Below, in pieces: positions 1 through 8,029 of a stretch of DNA of 64,000 nt. The notes beneath the pieces were generated by a model, which had not been told where the DNA came from, ran no database searches, and was given only the letters and a program-made list of their open reading frames with translations. A program made the position numbers and the translations under genes. The stretch lies in the NCBI GenBank assembly GCA_045541475.1, contig JAZQJI010000040.1, forward strand, positions 1 to 64,000. Reading direction: 5' to 3'. Every line of letters starts with the position of its first letter. Position 1 is the first letter of the stretch. This DNA is from RGIG3077 sp045541475 (GTDB taxonomy: Bacteria; Bacillota; Clostridia; Oscillospirales; Ruminococcaceae).

Positions 1-39
1 TAGGGATGAAGGAAAGGGGGTTGGTAAGGGGGAAGAACT

Positions 40-90
40 TAAGGGGAAGGGGAGATAAACGCTCGTGAGCGTTTCCTTCCCTTCCCCTTA
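40..90. other. long perfect hairpin, unassigned
   Basis: The 12-base arms 40-51 (TAAGGGGAAGGG) and 79-90 are exact reverse complements. A second hairpin sits inside at 57-74 (AAACGCT / AGCGTTT). No gene lies nearby on the left. It could be a terminator of a gene beyond the window edge or part of a dispersed repeat; there is no clear T-run after it on either strand. Confidence 0.5.
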
Positions 91-175
91 TGGTTTTCTC
101 ACTTACTAATTACTTAGAAAAATGTATTTCGTTATATGGTCGTGCAAAAACAAATATTAATGAGTCAACAAAGCC

Positions 176-323
176 CCGAATTGCGCTGTCGGGCGCACCC
201 GACTTTAATGCATTCATAAAACAGATAACTGAAATTGTCGTGATAAAACAAAACGGGCTTCACGAAAGTGAAACCCGTAATTGCGCTGTCGGGCGCACCC
301 GACCGCACCCGACCGCACGCGAC
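176..323 (-). repeat. 100-bp-period hairpin repeat, left locus (about 1.3 units)
   Basis: Read on the minus strand, each unit starts with the near-palindrome GTCGGGTGCGCCCGAC, continues with a hairpin ending in CCCGTTTTGTTTTA, then about 45 nt of AT-rich spacer. The palindromes lie at 288-303 and 188-203, exactly 100 bp apart. A 10-bp tandem (CGCACCCGAC and variants) extends the first one at 294-323. The full unit differs by about one base from the copies at 21238-21510, which are on the opposite strand. Both arrays lie immediately 3' of a gene (here rpoD) and in the sense direction of that gene. Confidence 0.9.
251..278 (-). terminator. intrinsic terminator of rpoD inside the repeat unit
   Basis: On the minus strand ACGGGTTTCAC - TTTC - GTGAAGCCCGT forms an 11-bp stem (one G-U) followed by TTTGTTTTA. 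It lies 68 nt beyond the rpoD stop and is the first good terminator after it, so the repeat seems to supply rpoD's 3' end. Confidence 0.65.
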
Positions 324-345
324 AATTGCTCTGCCGAGGATACTA

Positions 346-1428
346 TTATTCAAGAAAATCCTTAACCTTGCGACTGCGTGAGGGGTGTCTTAACTTGCGC
401 AAAGCCTTTGCTTCAATCTGACGGATACGCTCTCTTGTTACGTCAAATTCCTTGCCTACTTCTTCAAGTGTGCGTGATCTGCCGTCAATAAGTCCAAATC
501 TAAGCCTTAAAACCTTTGCTTCGCGTTCTGTCAAAGTGTCAAGCACTTCGTTAAGCTGTTCTTTAAGCAGCAAATTTGATGCCGCTTCAGCAGGTGCGGG
601 CGCATCGTCATCAGGAATAAAGTCGCCAAGATGGCTGTCTTCCTCTTCACCGATAGGTGTTTCGAGAGAAACGGGGTCTTGCGCTATTCGCATAATTTCA
701 CGCACTCTCTCAACGGGCATTTCAAGTTTTTCAGCAATTTCATCAGCCGTCGGATCGTGACCGTTTTCATGCAGCAATTGGCTGGAAATTTTCTTTACCT
801 TTGTAATGGTTTCAACCATGTGTACGGGTATGCGGATTGTTCTTGCCTGATCGGCAATTGCTCTTGTAATAGCCTGACGGATCCACCATGTAGCATAGGT
901 TGAGAACTTAAAACCCTTGGTGTGATCGAATTTTTCCACTGCCTTGATAAGTCCGAGGTTTCCTTCCTGAATCAAATCAAGGAACTGCATTCCTCTGCCG
1001 ACATAGCGTTTTGCAATGCTGACAACAAGTCGCAAATTTGCCTCTGCAAGACGTTTTTTAGCGTAAGAATCACCGTTTGCCATGCGCTGTGCAATTTCTA
1101 TTTCCTCTTCGGCTGTAAGCAACGGAACTCTGCCTATTTCTTTAAGATAAATCTTTACAGGGTCGTCAATTGCAATACCTTCTGTTGAAAGCGAAAGCTC
1201 AAGATCATCTGTGAAAGCATCATCAAGGCGCAGTTTTAAGTCATCATCTGCACCCAAATCTTCCACAATTTCAATATTCATGCTTGTGCAACTGTCGTAA
1301 AATTTGTCAATTTGCTCAACATCGTAGTCCATTTCTTCAAGAGCATCGGTAATTTCCTTTGTGGAAAGTTTGCCTGTAACACGGCCATGCTCAATAAGGC
1401 TTTCCATAGTTGTGTGTTTTTCTGACAT
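346..1428 (-). CDS. rpoD: RNA polymerase primary sigma factor (SigA/RpoD)
   Basis: Housekeeping sigma-70 factor that directs core RNA polymerase to -35/-10 promoters. The 360-residue protein has region 1.1 (about 1-80), region 1.2 (DPVKIYLKEIGRVPLL), region 2 with the invariant 'FSTYATWWIRQAI' -10-reading helix, region 3 and region 4 with the HTH 'TLEEVGKEFDVTRERIRQIE'. Length and all motifs match Clostridia SigA. It follows dnaG by about 53 nt, the usual Firmicutes macromolecular-synthesis order. The many TTGACA-17-TATAAT promoters in this window agree with a standard SigA. The 3' side runs into the 100-bp hairpin repeat, which carries its likely terminator. Confidence 0.98.
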   Translation of the reverse strand: MSEKHTTMESLIEHGRVTGKLSTKEITDALEEMDYDVEQIDKFYDSCTSMNIEIVEDLGADDDLKLRLDDAFTDDLELSLSTEGIAIDDPVKIYLKEIGRVPLLTAEEEIEIAQRMANGDSYAKKRLAEANLRLVVSIAKRYVGRGMQFLDLIQEGNLGLIKAVEKFDHTKGFKFSTYATWWIRQAITRAIADQARTIRIPVHMVETITKVKKISSQLLHENGHDPTADEIAEKLEMPVERVREIMRIAQDPVSLETPIGEEEDSHLGDFIPDDDAPAPAEAASNLLLKEQLNEVLDTLTEREAKVLRLRFGLIDGRSRTLEEVGKEFDVTRERIRQIEAKALRKLRHPSRSRKVKDFLE

Positions 1429-1481
1429 ATTGACATCCTTTCATCATGCCGTAAATTTATTGTTTGGCAATGTTTTTTTAT

Positions 1482-3248
1482 CTAATCATTTTGGCTGTAT
1501 GCCTGTTGGATTTTAAGCAATTCTTCGTTTGAAATGTCACTGTCGCGCTTGACATCGGCAAATTTGTGATAATCAGCAAGAGTGCGCACATATTCGGAAA
1601 GCTGAACTTCCGTTAGCGGAATACCGCTGAATTTAGCCTCTATTCCCGTTATTCTGCCCATTTGTGCCGGCGTCAATTCCTCAGCCAACATACTCAAACT
1701 AAAATTCGTGCTTGATTTAATCCCGCCAAGTAAAGCTGCATACAGCTGACGGTTAAGTTCGGTTACAAACTGCAAAGGCGCAATTTGTTTTTCTATATAT
1801 TCAACTGCGTCAATGTGGCGCAGCAGATATGCAATAATTCCTTCCTCAGCCTTGCTTTGCAGCAGGTTATCCTGTGCTTTTGGGTTTAAATCGTCCCTTG
1901 CAATTATTGTGGAAGCTATGTTTTTGCGTTCTTTCTTTTTCTGAGAATATCTGTTTTGCCTGATATTTTGTTCAACATAATTTGAAAGCACCGCAGGATT
2001 TATCTCAATATCATTTGCAAGACGAGAGGAATAAACTTCTCTTTCAATCGGGTTTTCGATTTGTGCCAGAACCCTGACACTGCGCTTTAGATATTCGGCC
2101 TTGCCGCTTTCGGTTTGCAGGTCAAGTCCCTGCATACATCTTTCAAGCTGAAACAGCACGGCATCGCCCGAATGGTTTACAAGCCGTTTAAATTCATCGC
2201 TGCCGAATTTTTTTATAAATTCGTCCGGGTCTTTAGCGTCTTTCATTTTAAGCACTCTCGCTCTTATTCCGACCTCGCTTAAAATGTTTATAGTCCTTGC
2301 AATCGCAGTCTGTCCTGCTGCGTCAGCGTCAAGCGCCAATACAATTTCATCGCAGTAGGGCTTGATAATTCTCGCCTGTTCGGCGGTCATTGCGGTGCCT
2401 AAAATTGCGCAGGCATTTGAAAAACCTGCCTGATGCAGCGACACCGTATCCATATATCCTTCGGTAAGAATAATCTGCTTTACATCGGATTTTTTTGCTA
2501 TATTCAAGGCAAACAGATGTCTGCCCTTGTGGTATATCAAATTTTCGCCGGAGTTGAGATATTTGGCTTCTTTTCCGCCGTCAATGCGTCTTCCGCCAAA
2601 AGCAATTACATTTCCCCTTAAATCAACAATCGGGAACATTACCCTTGCTCTGAAAAAGTCAAAGGTTCTGTCGGAAGCACCCTCTCTTGAACTTTGCTTG
2701 ATAACACCTGCACTGAGCATTTCCTTTTCGGTATAGCCCATTGACCTTAAGTGATTTTTCAGTGCATTCCAGCTGTCAGGCGAATAGCCAAGCCCGAATT
2801 TCTTTACGGTATCGGCTTTAATACCCCTGCTTGCAAGATAACTGCGGGCCTCTTTTCCCTCATCGGAAAGCAGTGTTTTGTAATAAAAATTAGCTGTGTG
2901 TTTAGCTATTTCAAGACATCTTGATTTTAGCTTTGCGCTTTTGTCATCAACATTATCTTCGGGCACCGTCATGCCCGCACGCTGTGCCAAAAACCTTATG
3001 GATTCAACATAATCAAGATTTTCAGCCAATTTTATAAAGGTAATGACATCTCCGCCTGCGCCGCATCCGAAGCAGTGAAAATACTGCTGTGCTGTGTGAA
3101 TGTAGCACGAAGGCGTTTTTTCGGAATGGAACGGGCAACAGCATTTATATTCTCCGCCCGCTCTTTTAAGCTCTGCGTAGGAAGATGCAACGGATTCAAT
3201 AGGATTTGCCTGGCGCAGTTTGTAAATAAAATCTTCGGAAAATGCCAA
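1482..3248 (-). CDS. dnaG: DNA primase
   Basis: Synthesises RNA primers for lagging-strand replication. It has an N-terminal CHC2 zinc finger (CCCPFH...CFGCG, about 35-62), a catalytic TOPRIM core (ILTEGYMD and ALDADAAGQTA, about 255-310) and a C-terminal DnaB-binding region. Start choice: the frame opens with GTG at 3257, but the AAAGG ribosome site directly abuts that codon, so the TTG at 3248, 8 nt after it, is the better start (588 residues, beginning AFSEDF). Upstream dgt ends 24 nt away and rpoD follows, consistent with one transcript. Confidence 0.96.
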   Translation of the reverse strand: MAFSEDFIYKLRQANPIESVASSYAELKRAGGEYKCCCPFHSEKTPSCYIHTAQQYFHCFGCGAGGDVITFIKLAENLDYVESIRFLAQRAGMTVPEDNVDDKSAKLKSRCLEIAKHTANFYYKTLLSDEGKEARSYLASRGIKADTVKKFGLGYSPDSWNALKNHLRSMGYTEKEMLSAGVIKQSSREGASDRTFDFFRARVMFPIVDLRGNVIAFGGRRIDGGKEAKYLNSGENLIYHKGRHLFALNIAKKSDVKQIILTEGYMDTVSLHQAGFSNACAILGTAMTAEQARIIKPYCDEIVLALDADAAGQTAIARTINILSEVGIRARVLKMKDAKDPDEFIKKFGSDEFKRLVNHSGDAVLFQLERCMQGLDLQTESGKAEYLKRSVRVLAQIENPIEREVYSSRLANDIEINPAVLSNYVEQNIRQNRYSQKKKERKNIASTIIARDDLNPKAQDNLLQSKAEEGIIAYLLRHIDAVEYIEKQIAPLQFVTELNRQLYAALLGGIKSSTNFSLSMLAEELTPAQMGRITGIEAKFSGIPLTEVQLSEYVRTLADYHKFADVKRDSDISNEELLKIQQAYSQND

Positions 3249-3272
3249 ACAAACCACCCTTTCTCAAAAAAA

Positions 3273-4280
3273 TCAGCGGAATCTTCCCCAGCTTTTAGGT
3301 ATATAAATTTCAGTAAAAAGATCTATTGCAGATTGATCCGAAAGTCCCGAGATAAAGTCGCACACAGCCCTGGGCTTATCAAACCGGCGCAGTATTGCGG
3401 TATATTCTTCGGGAAGTTTTTCGGGATTTTTATCGTAATATTCATAAAGCATCTGCACAACACGCATTGATTTTTCGTCTTCTTTTTGTGCATCTTCATG
3501 CCCGTATATGTTTTCAAACAAAAAGCTGCGCAGCTCATCATGCGCTTGCTTTGTGGTTTTGTCCATGGCGATATGTTCAGCACCGTTATTCACAACGGAA
3601 GTTACCATTGTGCTTATACGTTTGCTTTTTGTGTTGCCAAGAATTTCTATTGCATATTTGGGTAAGTCGCTTTCTTTTAAAGCACCTGCAAAAACCGCAT
3701 CGTCAATATCGTGGTTGATATATGCTATTTTATCGCTTAACCTAACAACATTGCCTTCGGCTGTTTGTGCAAATTTATCACTGCCGTGGCAGGCAATGCC
3801 GTTTTTTACCTCGTAGGTGAGGTTTAATCCCTTGCCTGAATTTTCGATATAATCGACAATTCTTACACTTTGCAGATAATGCTTGAAGCCGTAAGGGCAT
3901 ATTTCGTTTAAGGCATACTCACCTGCATGACCAAATGGCGTGTGGCCCAAATCGTGACCTAAAGCTATCGCTTCGGTTAAATCCTCGTTTAATCTCAACG
4001 CCCGTGATATAGTTCTCGCAATTTGCGAAACTTCCAAAGTGTGCGTTAAGCGTGTGCGGAAGGTATCGCCCACGGGCGCAAGGAAAACCTGCGTTTTGTG
4101 CTTTAAGCAACGGAATGCTTTGGAGTGAATAATTCTGTCACGGTCACGCTGAAAATCAGTGCGCAAAGTGCATTTTTCTTCCGCTCTTACTCTGAAAGCG
4201 GTGTTGGGCGTGCCCGATTTGCACGCACTTTCGCAGAAAGAGTCAAGCTCGATTTTCTCGGTAAGTTCTCTCAAGTTCAA
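3273..4280 (-). CDS. dgt: dGTPase-like HD-domain triphosphohydrolase
   Basis: HD-superfamily phosphohydrolase, predicted to cleave dNTPs to deoxynucleosides and triphosphate. The metal-binding set is visible: H in 'RLTHTLEVSQIA', the HD pair in 'ALGHDLGHTPFGH' and a distal D in 'LSDKIAYINHDIDDA'. The 335-residue length fits the short Firmicutes dGTPase-like group. It uses a TTG start (4280) with AAGGGG about 9 nt before it; no ATG is suitably placed. It sits between yigZ (32-nt gap) and dnaG, a common clostridial order. Substrate preference cannot be read from sequence. Confidence 0.9.
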   Translation of the reverse strand: MNLRELTEKIELDSFCESACKSGTPNTAFRVRAEEKCTLRTDFQRDRDRIIHSKAFRCLKHKTQVFLAPVGDTFRTRLTHTLEVSQIARTISRALRLNEDLTEAIALGHDLGHTPFGHAGEYALNEICPYGFKHYLQSVRIVDYIENSGKGLNLTYEVKNGIACHGSDKFAQTAEGNVVRLSDKIAYINHDIDDAVFAGALKESDLPKYAIEILGNTKSKRISTMVTSVVNNGAEHIAMDKTTKQAHDELRSFLFENIYGHEDAQKEDEKSMRVVQMLYEYYDKNPEKLPEEYTAILRRFDKPRAVCDFISGLSDQSAIDLFTEIYIPKSWGRFR

Positions 4281-4312
4281 TCCGCAACGCCCCTTTTTAA
4301 AAGCACAAGGTT

Positions 4313-4930
4313 TTAAAAGTTTTCAAACAACAGCTCGGATTTCTCCATTTTTACATTGCCGTTTGATATATCAACAAGTTTTTTGTAAAAGCCGTCGTAT
4401 TTTTCTGCTTTTACAAGCAGTTCAAGTTTTACGGTATCGGCAAAATCATTATTCAGCGTTTTAATTTCAAACTCAGGCAGGATATATGAAATTTTGCCGT
4501 AAAGCGAATAATCGCAATCGATAACGCAGCGATAACATTCGCACATATTTAAAATTTCTGCCGCATTTACGGCAATTGCCGCCGCGTGTGAATAAGCACG
4601 CACCAAACCGCCGCCGCCAAGCAAAATACCGCCGAAATATCTTGTAACAACGCAGCATACATCAGTTAAATTGTTTTTTGTAAGCACTTGCAAAACGGGT
4701 ACGCCCGCAGTTCCCTGCGGCTCGCCGTCATCGCTGTATCGTGATGCGTTGCCCTCTCTCAAAACGTAGGCGTAAACGTTGTGCGTTGCCTTGCGGTGCA
4801 TTGCCTTTATTTTGTTGATAAACTCAACGGCTTCGTCGTTGGTTTCAACGTGGCAGATGTAACCGATAAACTCGGAATGGCGCTCAACAAAACGGTCTTC
4901 TGCGTCGCCTTTAATTGTAATGTATCCCAT
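4313..4930 (-). CDS. YigZ/IMPACT family protein (UPF0029)
   Basis: 205 residues with the two-domain YigZ layout: an N-terminal IMPACT domain (about 1-125) with 'DDGEPQGTAGVPVLQVL' and 'VVTRYFGGILLGGGGLVRAY', and a C-terminal EF-G domain V-like region. Bacterial members are thought to bind nucleic acid or act near translation, but the biochemical role is not settled. ATG start. Probably co-transcribed with dgt, dnaG and rpoD. Confidence 0.93.
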   Translation of the reverse strand: MGYITIKGDAEDRFVERHSEFIGYICHVETNDEAVEFINKIKAMHRKATHNVYAYVLREGNASRYSDDGEPQGTAGVPVLQVLTKNNLTDVCCVVTRYFGGILLGGGGLVRAYSHAAAIAVNAAEILNMCECYRCVIDCDYSLYGKISYILPEFEIKTLNNDFADTVKLELLVKAEKYDGFYKKLVDISNGNVKMEKSELLFENF

Positions 4931-4987
4931 AAATTATAAATATATGTCAAAAAGCTGTATTTTTTAGCTTTGTAATAAACGAAAACA

Positions 4988-5016
4988 AGCCCATGTGTAA
5001 AATATCAAACATGGGC
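4988..5016 (-). terminator. rpmE terminator
   Basis: On the minus strand GGCCCATGT ... ACATGGGCTT encloses an AT-rich loop and is followed by GTTTTC. It lies 22 nt past the rpmE stop, so rpmE is probably transcribed apart from the yigZ-dgt-dnaG-rpoD genes downstream. Confidence 0.8.
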
Positions 5017-5037
5017 CTTTTCGGTATAGCAATGTTA

Positions 5038-5238
5038 TTAGTCGATGTTGAAACGCTTCTTGAATCTGTCAACACGTCCGCCTGTATCAACAAGCTTCTG
5101 CTTGCCTGTGTAGAACGGATGGCACTTAGAGCAAATTTCAACTCTGATGTTTTCCTTAGTTGAACGGGTTTCAATAACATTACCGCAGGCACAAGTGATT
5201 GTGGTCTTTTCAAACTTAGGATGGATTCCTTCCTTCAT
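5038..5238 (-). CDS. rpmE: 50S ribosomal protein bL31 (zinc-binding form)
   Basis: 66-residue large-subunit protein. It begins MKEGIHPKF, has the two Cys pairs of the zinc-ribbon ('CAC' and 'CSKC') and ends with the usual 'GGRVDRFKKRF'. The Cys set marks the zinc-containing (C+) paralogue. A GTG at 5247 lies within the AGAGGTG ribosome site, so the ATG at 5238 (6 nt after the site) is the real start. A strong hairpin terminator follows. Confidence 0.97.
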   Translation of the reverse strand: MKEGIHPKFEKTTITCACGNVIETRSTKENIRVEICSKCHPFYTGKQKLVDTGGRVDRFKKRFNID

Positions 5239-5247
5239 TGCAGTCAC

Positions 5248-5536
5248 CTCTTTCTGATGAGATAATGATTAAGCAGCCCGTCAGACAAACTTCTGATAGT
5301 AGTGCTCCGTCGGTATAATCCGCGGAATTACATTATATCACACAATTATTTATTTTGCAAGCCTTTTTCGTAATTTTATGATTTATTCATACAATTAGTA
5401 TGCTTTTTTGCGCTGCAAGTCAAAAAAACGCACAAAAACAAGGTCTGCACTATTGACAATACAGCTGTTTTAAAGTAAAATACTTAATGTAAAATGCAGT
5501 TTTGCAGATAATAATTTGATAAGGAAGAGGACGAAA
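5248..5536. other. divergent intergenic region rpmE / 5537
   Basis: About 290 bp between divergent genes. It holds the plus-strand promoter at 5453-5481 and AT-rich sequence upstream of rpmE. I see no RNA gene or further open frame in it. Confidence 0.5.
5453..5481 (+). promoter_or_regulatory. SigA promoter for the 5537 gene
   Basis: TTGACA (5453-5458), 17-bp spacer, TAAAAT (5476-5481). A perfect -35 box about 55 nt before the start codon. Confidence 0.8.
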
Positions 5537-6076
5537 ATGACAAGGACAGAAAAAAGAGATAGAAAAATTGAATTTAACGAAAAAAATCTTCTGCTTGTTT
5601 TGTGCAGACGCATCTGCACTGCTATGATTGCGCTTACAGTAATATGCGTTGTGTGTGCCGTTATTGCCAACAGCTATGATGACAAAGTATTCTCTCCCGA
5701 ATTTCAGCAGACGGGTGGATATGTATTTGTAGATTACTTCTTCTCAAAGCTTCTTTACGGAATTTTTGGAAATTGGAGTGCTAAGTTCTACACCATTACG
5801 TTCCTTTTGATGTTTATACTTATCGTGCTGAAAGTGGTTCTCAACACTATATTCAACATCAAGTGGAAGAATTTTATTAACGAAAAGAACAACCCCAGAC
5901 CTGTAATGACAACGCCTGAAGCACCCGTTGTTAGTGCTGCACCCGTGCAGACAGCACCCGCAGTAACGCCTGCAATACCCACAGCACCCGTAACGGTAAC
6001 ACCCGTACCCGTAGCTCAAGCAAACGAGGTTAAGCAAGAAACAGCGGAAATTACAGCAGAAGATCCTGCACAGTAA
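5537..6076 (+). CDS. small membrane protein with Pro/Val/Ala-rich tail
   Basis: I do not recognise the family. The 179-residue product has a charged N-terminus (TRTEKRDRKIE), a hydrophobic segment at about 22-43, a second at about 84-107, and a low-complexity tail from about 120 rich in Pro, Ala, Val and Thr, ending in an acidic stretch. The start is the ATG at 5537 with GGAAGAGG 6 nt upstream; the frame opens earlier with a TTG at 5516 that precedes this site. It is monocistronic: own promoter, own terminator. Confidence 0.75.
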   Translation: MTRTEKRDRKIEFNEKNLLLVLCRRICTAMIALTVICVVCAVIANSYDDKVFSPEFQQTGGYVFVDYFFSKLLYGIFGNWSAKFYTITFLLMFILIVLKVVLNTIFNIKWKNFINEKNNPRPVMTTPEAPVVSAAPVQTAPAVTPAIPTAPVTVTPVPVAQANEVKQETAEITAEDPAQ

Positions 6077-6081
6077 ACAAC

Positions 6082-6115
6082 AAAGACGCATACCGCTTTT
6101 GCGATGTGCGTCTTT
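6082..6115. terminator. bidirectional terminator
   Basis: AAAGACGCA and TGCGTCTTT arms with an inner CGC/GCG pairing, followed by TATTTTTTAT on the plus strand and by GTTGTTT on the minus strand. It sits between the convergent 5537 gene and thiN and can serve both. Confidence 0.85.
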
Positions 6116-6120
6116 ATTTT

Positions 6121-6768
6121 TTATATATAAAATGTATCGCTGATATCACGACATCTGCGCACCATTATCAGCAACGTGCCGTTTGGGGTTGATATTTCTG
6201 CACCGTTGCCAATAAATTCGTTGCTGACGCCAAGTGTTGTAAATGCTTGCATCGGTAAGTTTTCAAGCTCGTATTTCAAGCCCTTTATGCTGGTGTTGCA
6301 AACACTTTGCCCCATGCAGAATATTGAAACAATACCGCTTTGCTGAGGTTTTAATTTAAGTGTGCCGTTTGATATTGCCGTTATAAAAAAATCATCGGAT
6401 ATCAGAAAAACTTTGTGTTTATTCTGCGCAATTTTGCATATTAGCTGAAAATTTGCAAGACTGTGGTCTATTCTTCCGCCTACCGCTCCGAATATATAAA
6501 ATTCATCACAGCCGAGTTCAAGTGCTTTTTGCACGCAAAGCGCAGTGTCGGTATCATCTTTAATCGAACTGTGAGTTATTACGTTTTCAGCATCGGGGAT
6601 ATATCCGAGCGAATCGAAATCGCCTATTGTAAAATCGGGATTTATTCCGTATTTCAAAGCTGTTTTGTATCCGCCGTCGGCGCATATAACAACGCTTTCC
6701 TTCAATATATTTAAATCAGCTTTAGATAAATTACAATCACACGCGCCGATAATTACGCACTTTTTCAC
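6121..6768 (-). CDS. thiN: thiamine pyrophosphokinase
   Basis: Transfers pyrophosphate from ATP to thiamine to give thiamine diphosphate. Family signatures are present: 'ICADGGYKTALKYG', 'PDFTIGDFDSLG', 'DDTDTALCVQKALELG' and 'GAVGGRIDHSLANFQL'. 215 residues, full length. GTG start at 6768 with GGGGGAA 6 nt upstream. No TPP riboswitch is visible upstream. It is the only thiamine gene here. Confidence 0.93.
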   Translation of the reverse strand: MKKCVIIGACDCNLSKADLNILKESVVICADGGYKTALKYGINPDFTIGDFDSLGYIPDAENVITHSSIKDDTDTALCVQKALELGCDEFYIFGAVGGRIDHSLANFQLICKIAQNKHKVFLISDDFFITAISNGTLKLKPQQSGIVSIFCMGQSVCNTSIKGLKYELENLPMQAFTTLGVSNEFIGNGAEISTPNGTLLIMVRRCRDISDTFYI

Positions 6769-6861
6769 TTAAAATTCCCCCTTACAGCTTTATTTTACCA
6801 CAATTTTCAGCATTTGTCATCAGCTTTAATAAAATCTTTATTTTGAATTGAAAGATTTATC

Positions 6862-6890
6862 TTGTAATTTTTATAAAAATAGGTTATAAT
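6862..6890 (+). promoter_or_regulatory. SigA promoter for the aroC paralogue
   Basis: TTGTAA (6862-6867), 17-bp spacer, TATAAT (6885-6890), 34 nt before the ATG at 6924. Confidence 0.75.
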
Positions 6891-6923
6891 TATTCTTAAC
6901 TTTTTAATTTTCGGAGGCAACCC

Positions 6924-8015
6924 ATGGCATCGTTATGGAATAACAAAATCACCGTTTCGCTTTTTGGAGAAGCACAAGGCCCCGCTATCGGCGTTGTGAT
7001 TGATAATCTTCCCCCCGGTGAACATATTGATATAAATGAAGTACGCAACTTTTTGGCAAGACGTGTAAGTATGCCCGTTGGCAGAAACGTGCGTTACGCA
7101 AATGATAATATGATACAGGTGATGTCGGGATTAATCGGCGGAAAGACAACGGGTACGCCCCTTTGCGCTTTTATTCAAAATCTTGATAGCGAGCCCGTTA
7201 ACAACGTTACAATGCCCAAGCTTGCCCGTCCCGGCCATGCGGATTATACAGGCGCTGTGAGATACAAGGGCTTTTCCGATGTGCGTGACGGCGGACATTC
7301 CTCTGACAGACTTACAATTCCGCTTGTGTTTGCAGGTGCGGTGTGCGGACAGATTTTGGAACGCCGAGGCATTTACTGCGGTGCGCACATTCTGCAGGTA
7401 CATAATATAAAGGATAAGGAATTTGATAACATAAAGCTTACCCGTGAGCAGATAAAGGACTTGCGCCGCGTAAAATTCCCTGTGCTTGATAGTGAAGCAG
7501 GCGAACTGATGCGTGATGATATTGAAAGAGCACAGGAAGGCGGCGAATCTTTGGGAGGCATTGTTGAATGTGCTGTTATTAACGTTCCCGCAGGCATAGG
7601 CTCACCGATTTTTGACGGACTTGAAAACTGCATTGCACAGCTTGTTTTTGGCATACCCAATGTAAAGGGTATTGAATTTGGCGCAGGCTTTAAGTGCGCC
7701 GAAATGGTAGGCAGCCAGAATAATGATGAATTTTACGTTAACGAGCATGGTCATGTAGTTACAAAAACAAATAATCACGGCGGAATACTGGGTGGTATTT
7801 CATCGGGTATGCCGATAACCCTAAAGGTTGCCTTCAAACCCAATCCTACAATAGCCAAACCGCAAAAAACCGTTGATTACGGCACAATGGAAAATGCTAC
7901 GCTTGTTTTCAGCGGCAGCCACAATGCTTGCGTTGTGCCTAATTCCGTGCCGTGTGTTGAATCGGCAGTAAATATAGCTATTCTTTCAAATATGCTTGAT
8001 TACCCCAATTTCTGA
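6924..8015 (+). CDS. chorismate synthase paralogue with degenerate active site
   Basis: 363 residues, clearly of the AroC fold: 'ARPGHADYTGAVRYKGFSD', 'GGILGGISSGMP' and 'GSQNNDEFY' match family positions and the length is full. However, catalytic motifs are altered. The His of the GESHG motif is Gln (GEAQG, residue 18). The flavin/EPSP-binding 'RRAPG' run reads RRVSMPVG. The GRHDPC motif, whose Asp acts in flavin deprotonation in studied enzymes, reads GSHNAC. A second gene at 11212 keeps all of these. I infer loss of normal chorismate synthase chemistry or a new role. Pairs with the DUF4364 gene 15 nt downstream. Confidence 0.85.
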   Translation: MASLWNNKITVSLFGEAQGPAIGVVIDNLPPGEHIDINEVRNFLARRVSMPVGRNVRYANDNMIQVMSGLIGGKTTGTPLCAFIQNLDSEPVNNVTMPKLARPGHADYTGAVRYKGFSDVRDGGHSSDRLTIPLVFAGAVCGQILERRGIYCGAHILQVHNIKDKEFDNIKLTREQIKDLRRVKFPVLDSEAGELMRDDIERAQEGGESLGGIVECAVINVPAGIGSPIFDGLENCIAQLVFGIPNVKGIEFGAGFKCAEMVGSQNNDEFYVNEHGHVVTKTNNHGGILGGISSGMPITLKVAFKPNPTIAKPQKTVDYGTMENATLVFSGSHNACVVPNSVPCVESAVNIAILSNMLDYPNF

Positions 8016-8029
8016 GAAAGGTAAAATAT

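Noticed and set aside
90..365. Open frame of 91 codons at the left edge
   Set aside because: It runs through the hairpin repeats and into the rpoD 3' end antisense; no ribosome site, and the reading frame is only a by-product of the repeat.
6784..6923. TPP riboswitch upstream of thiN or aroC paralogue
   Set aside because: The conserved TPP core is absent on both strands; only a SigA promoter is visible.
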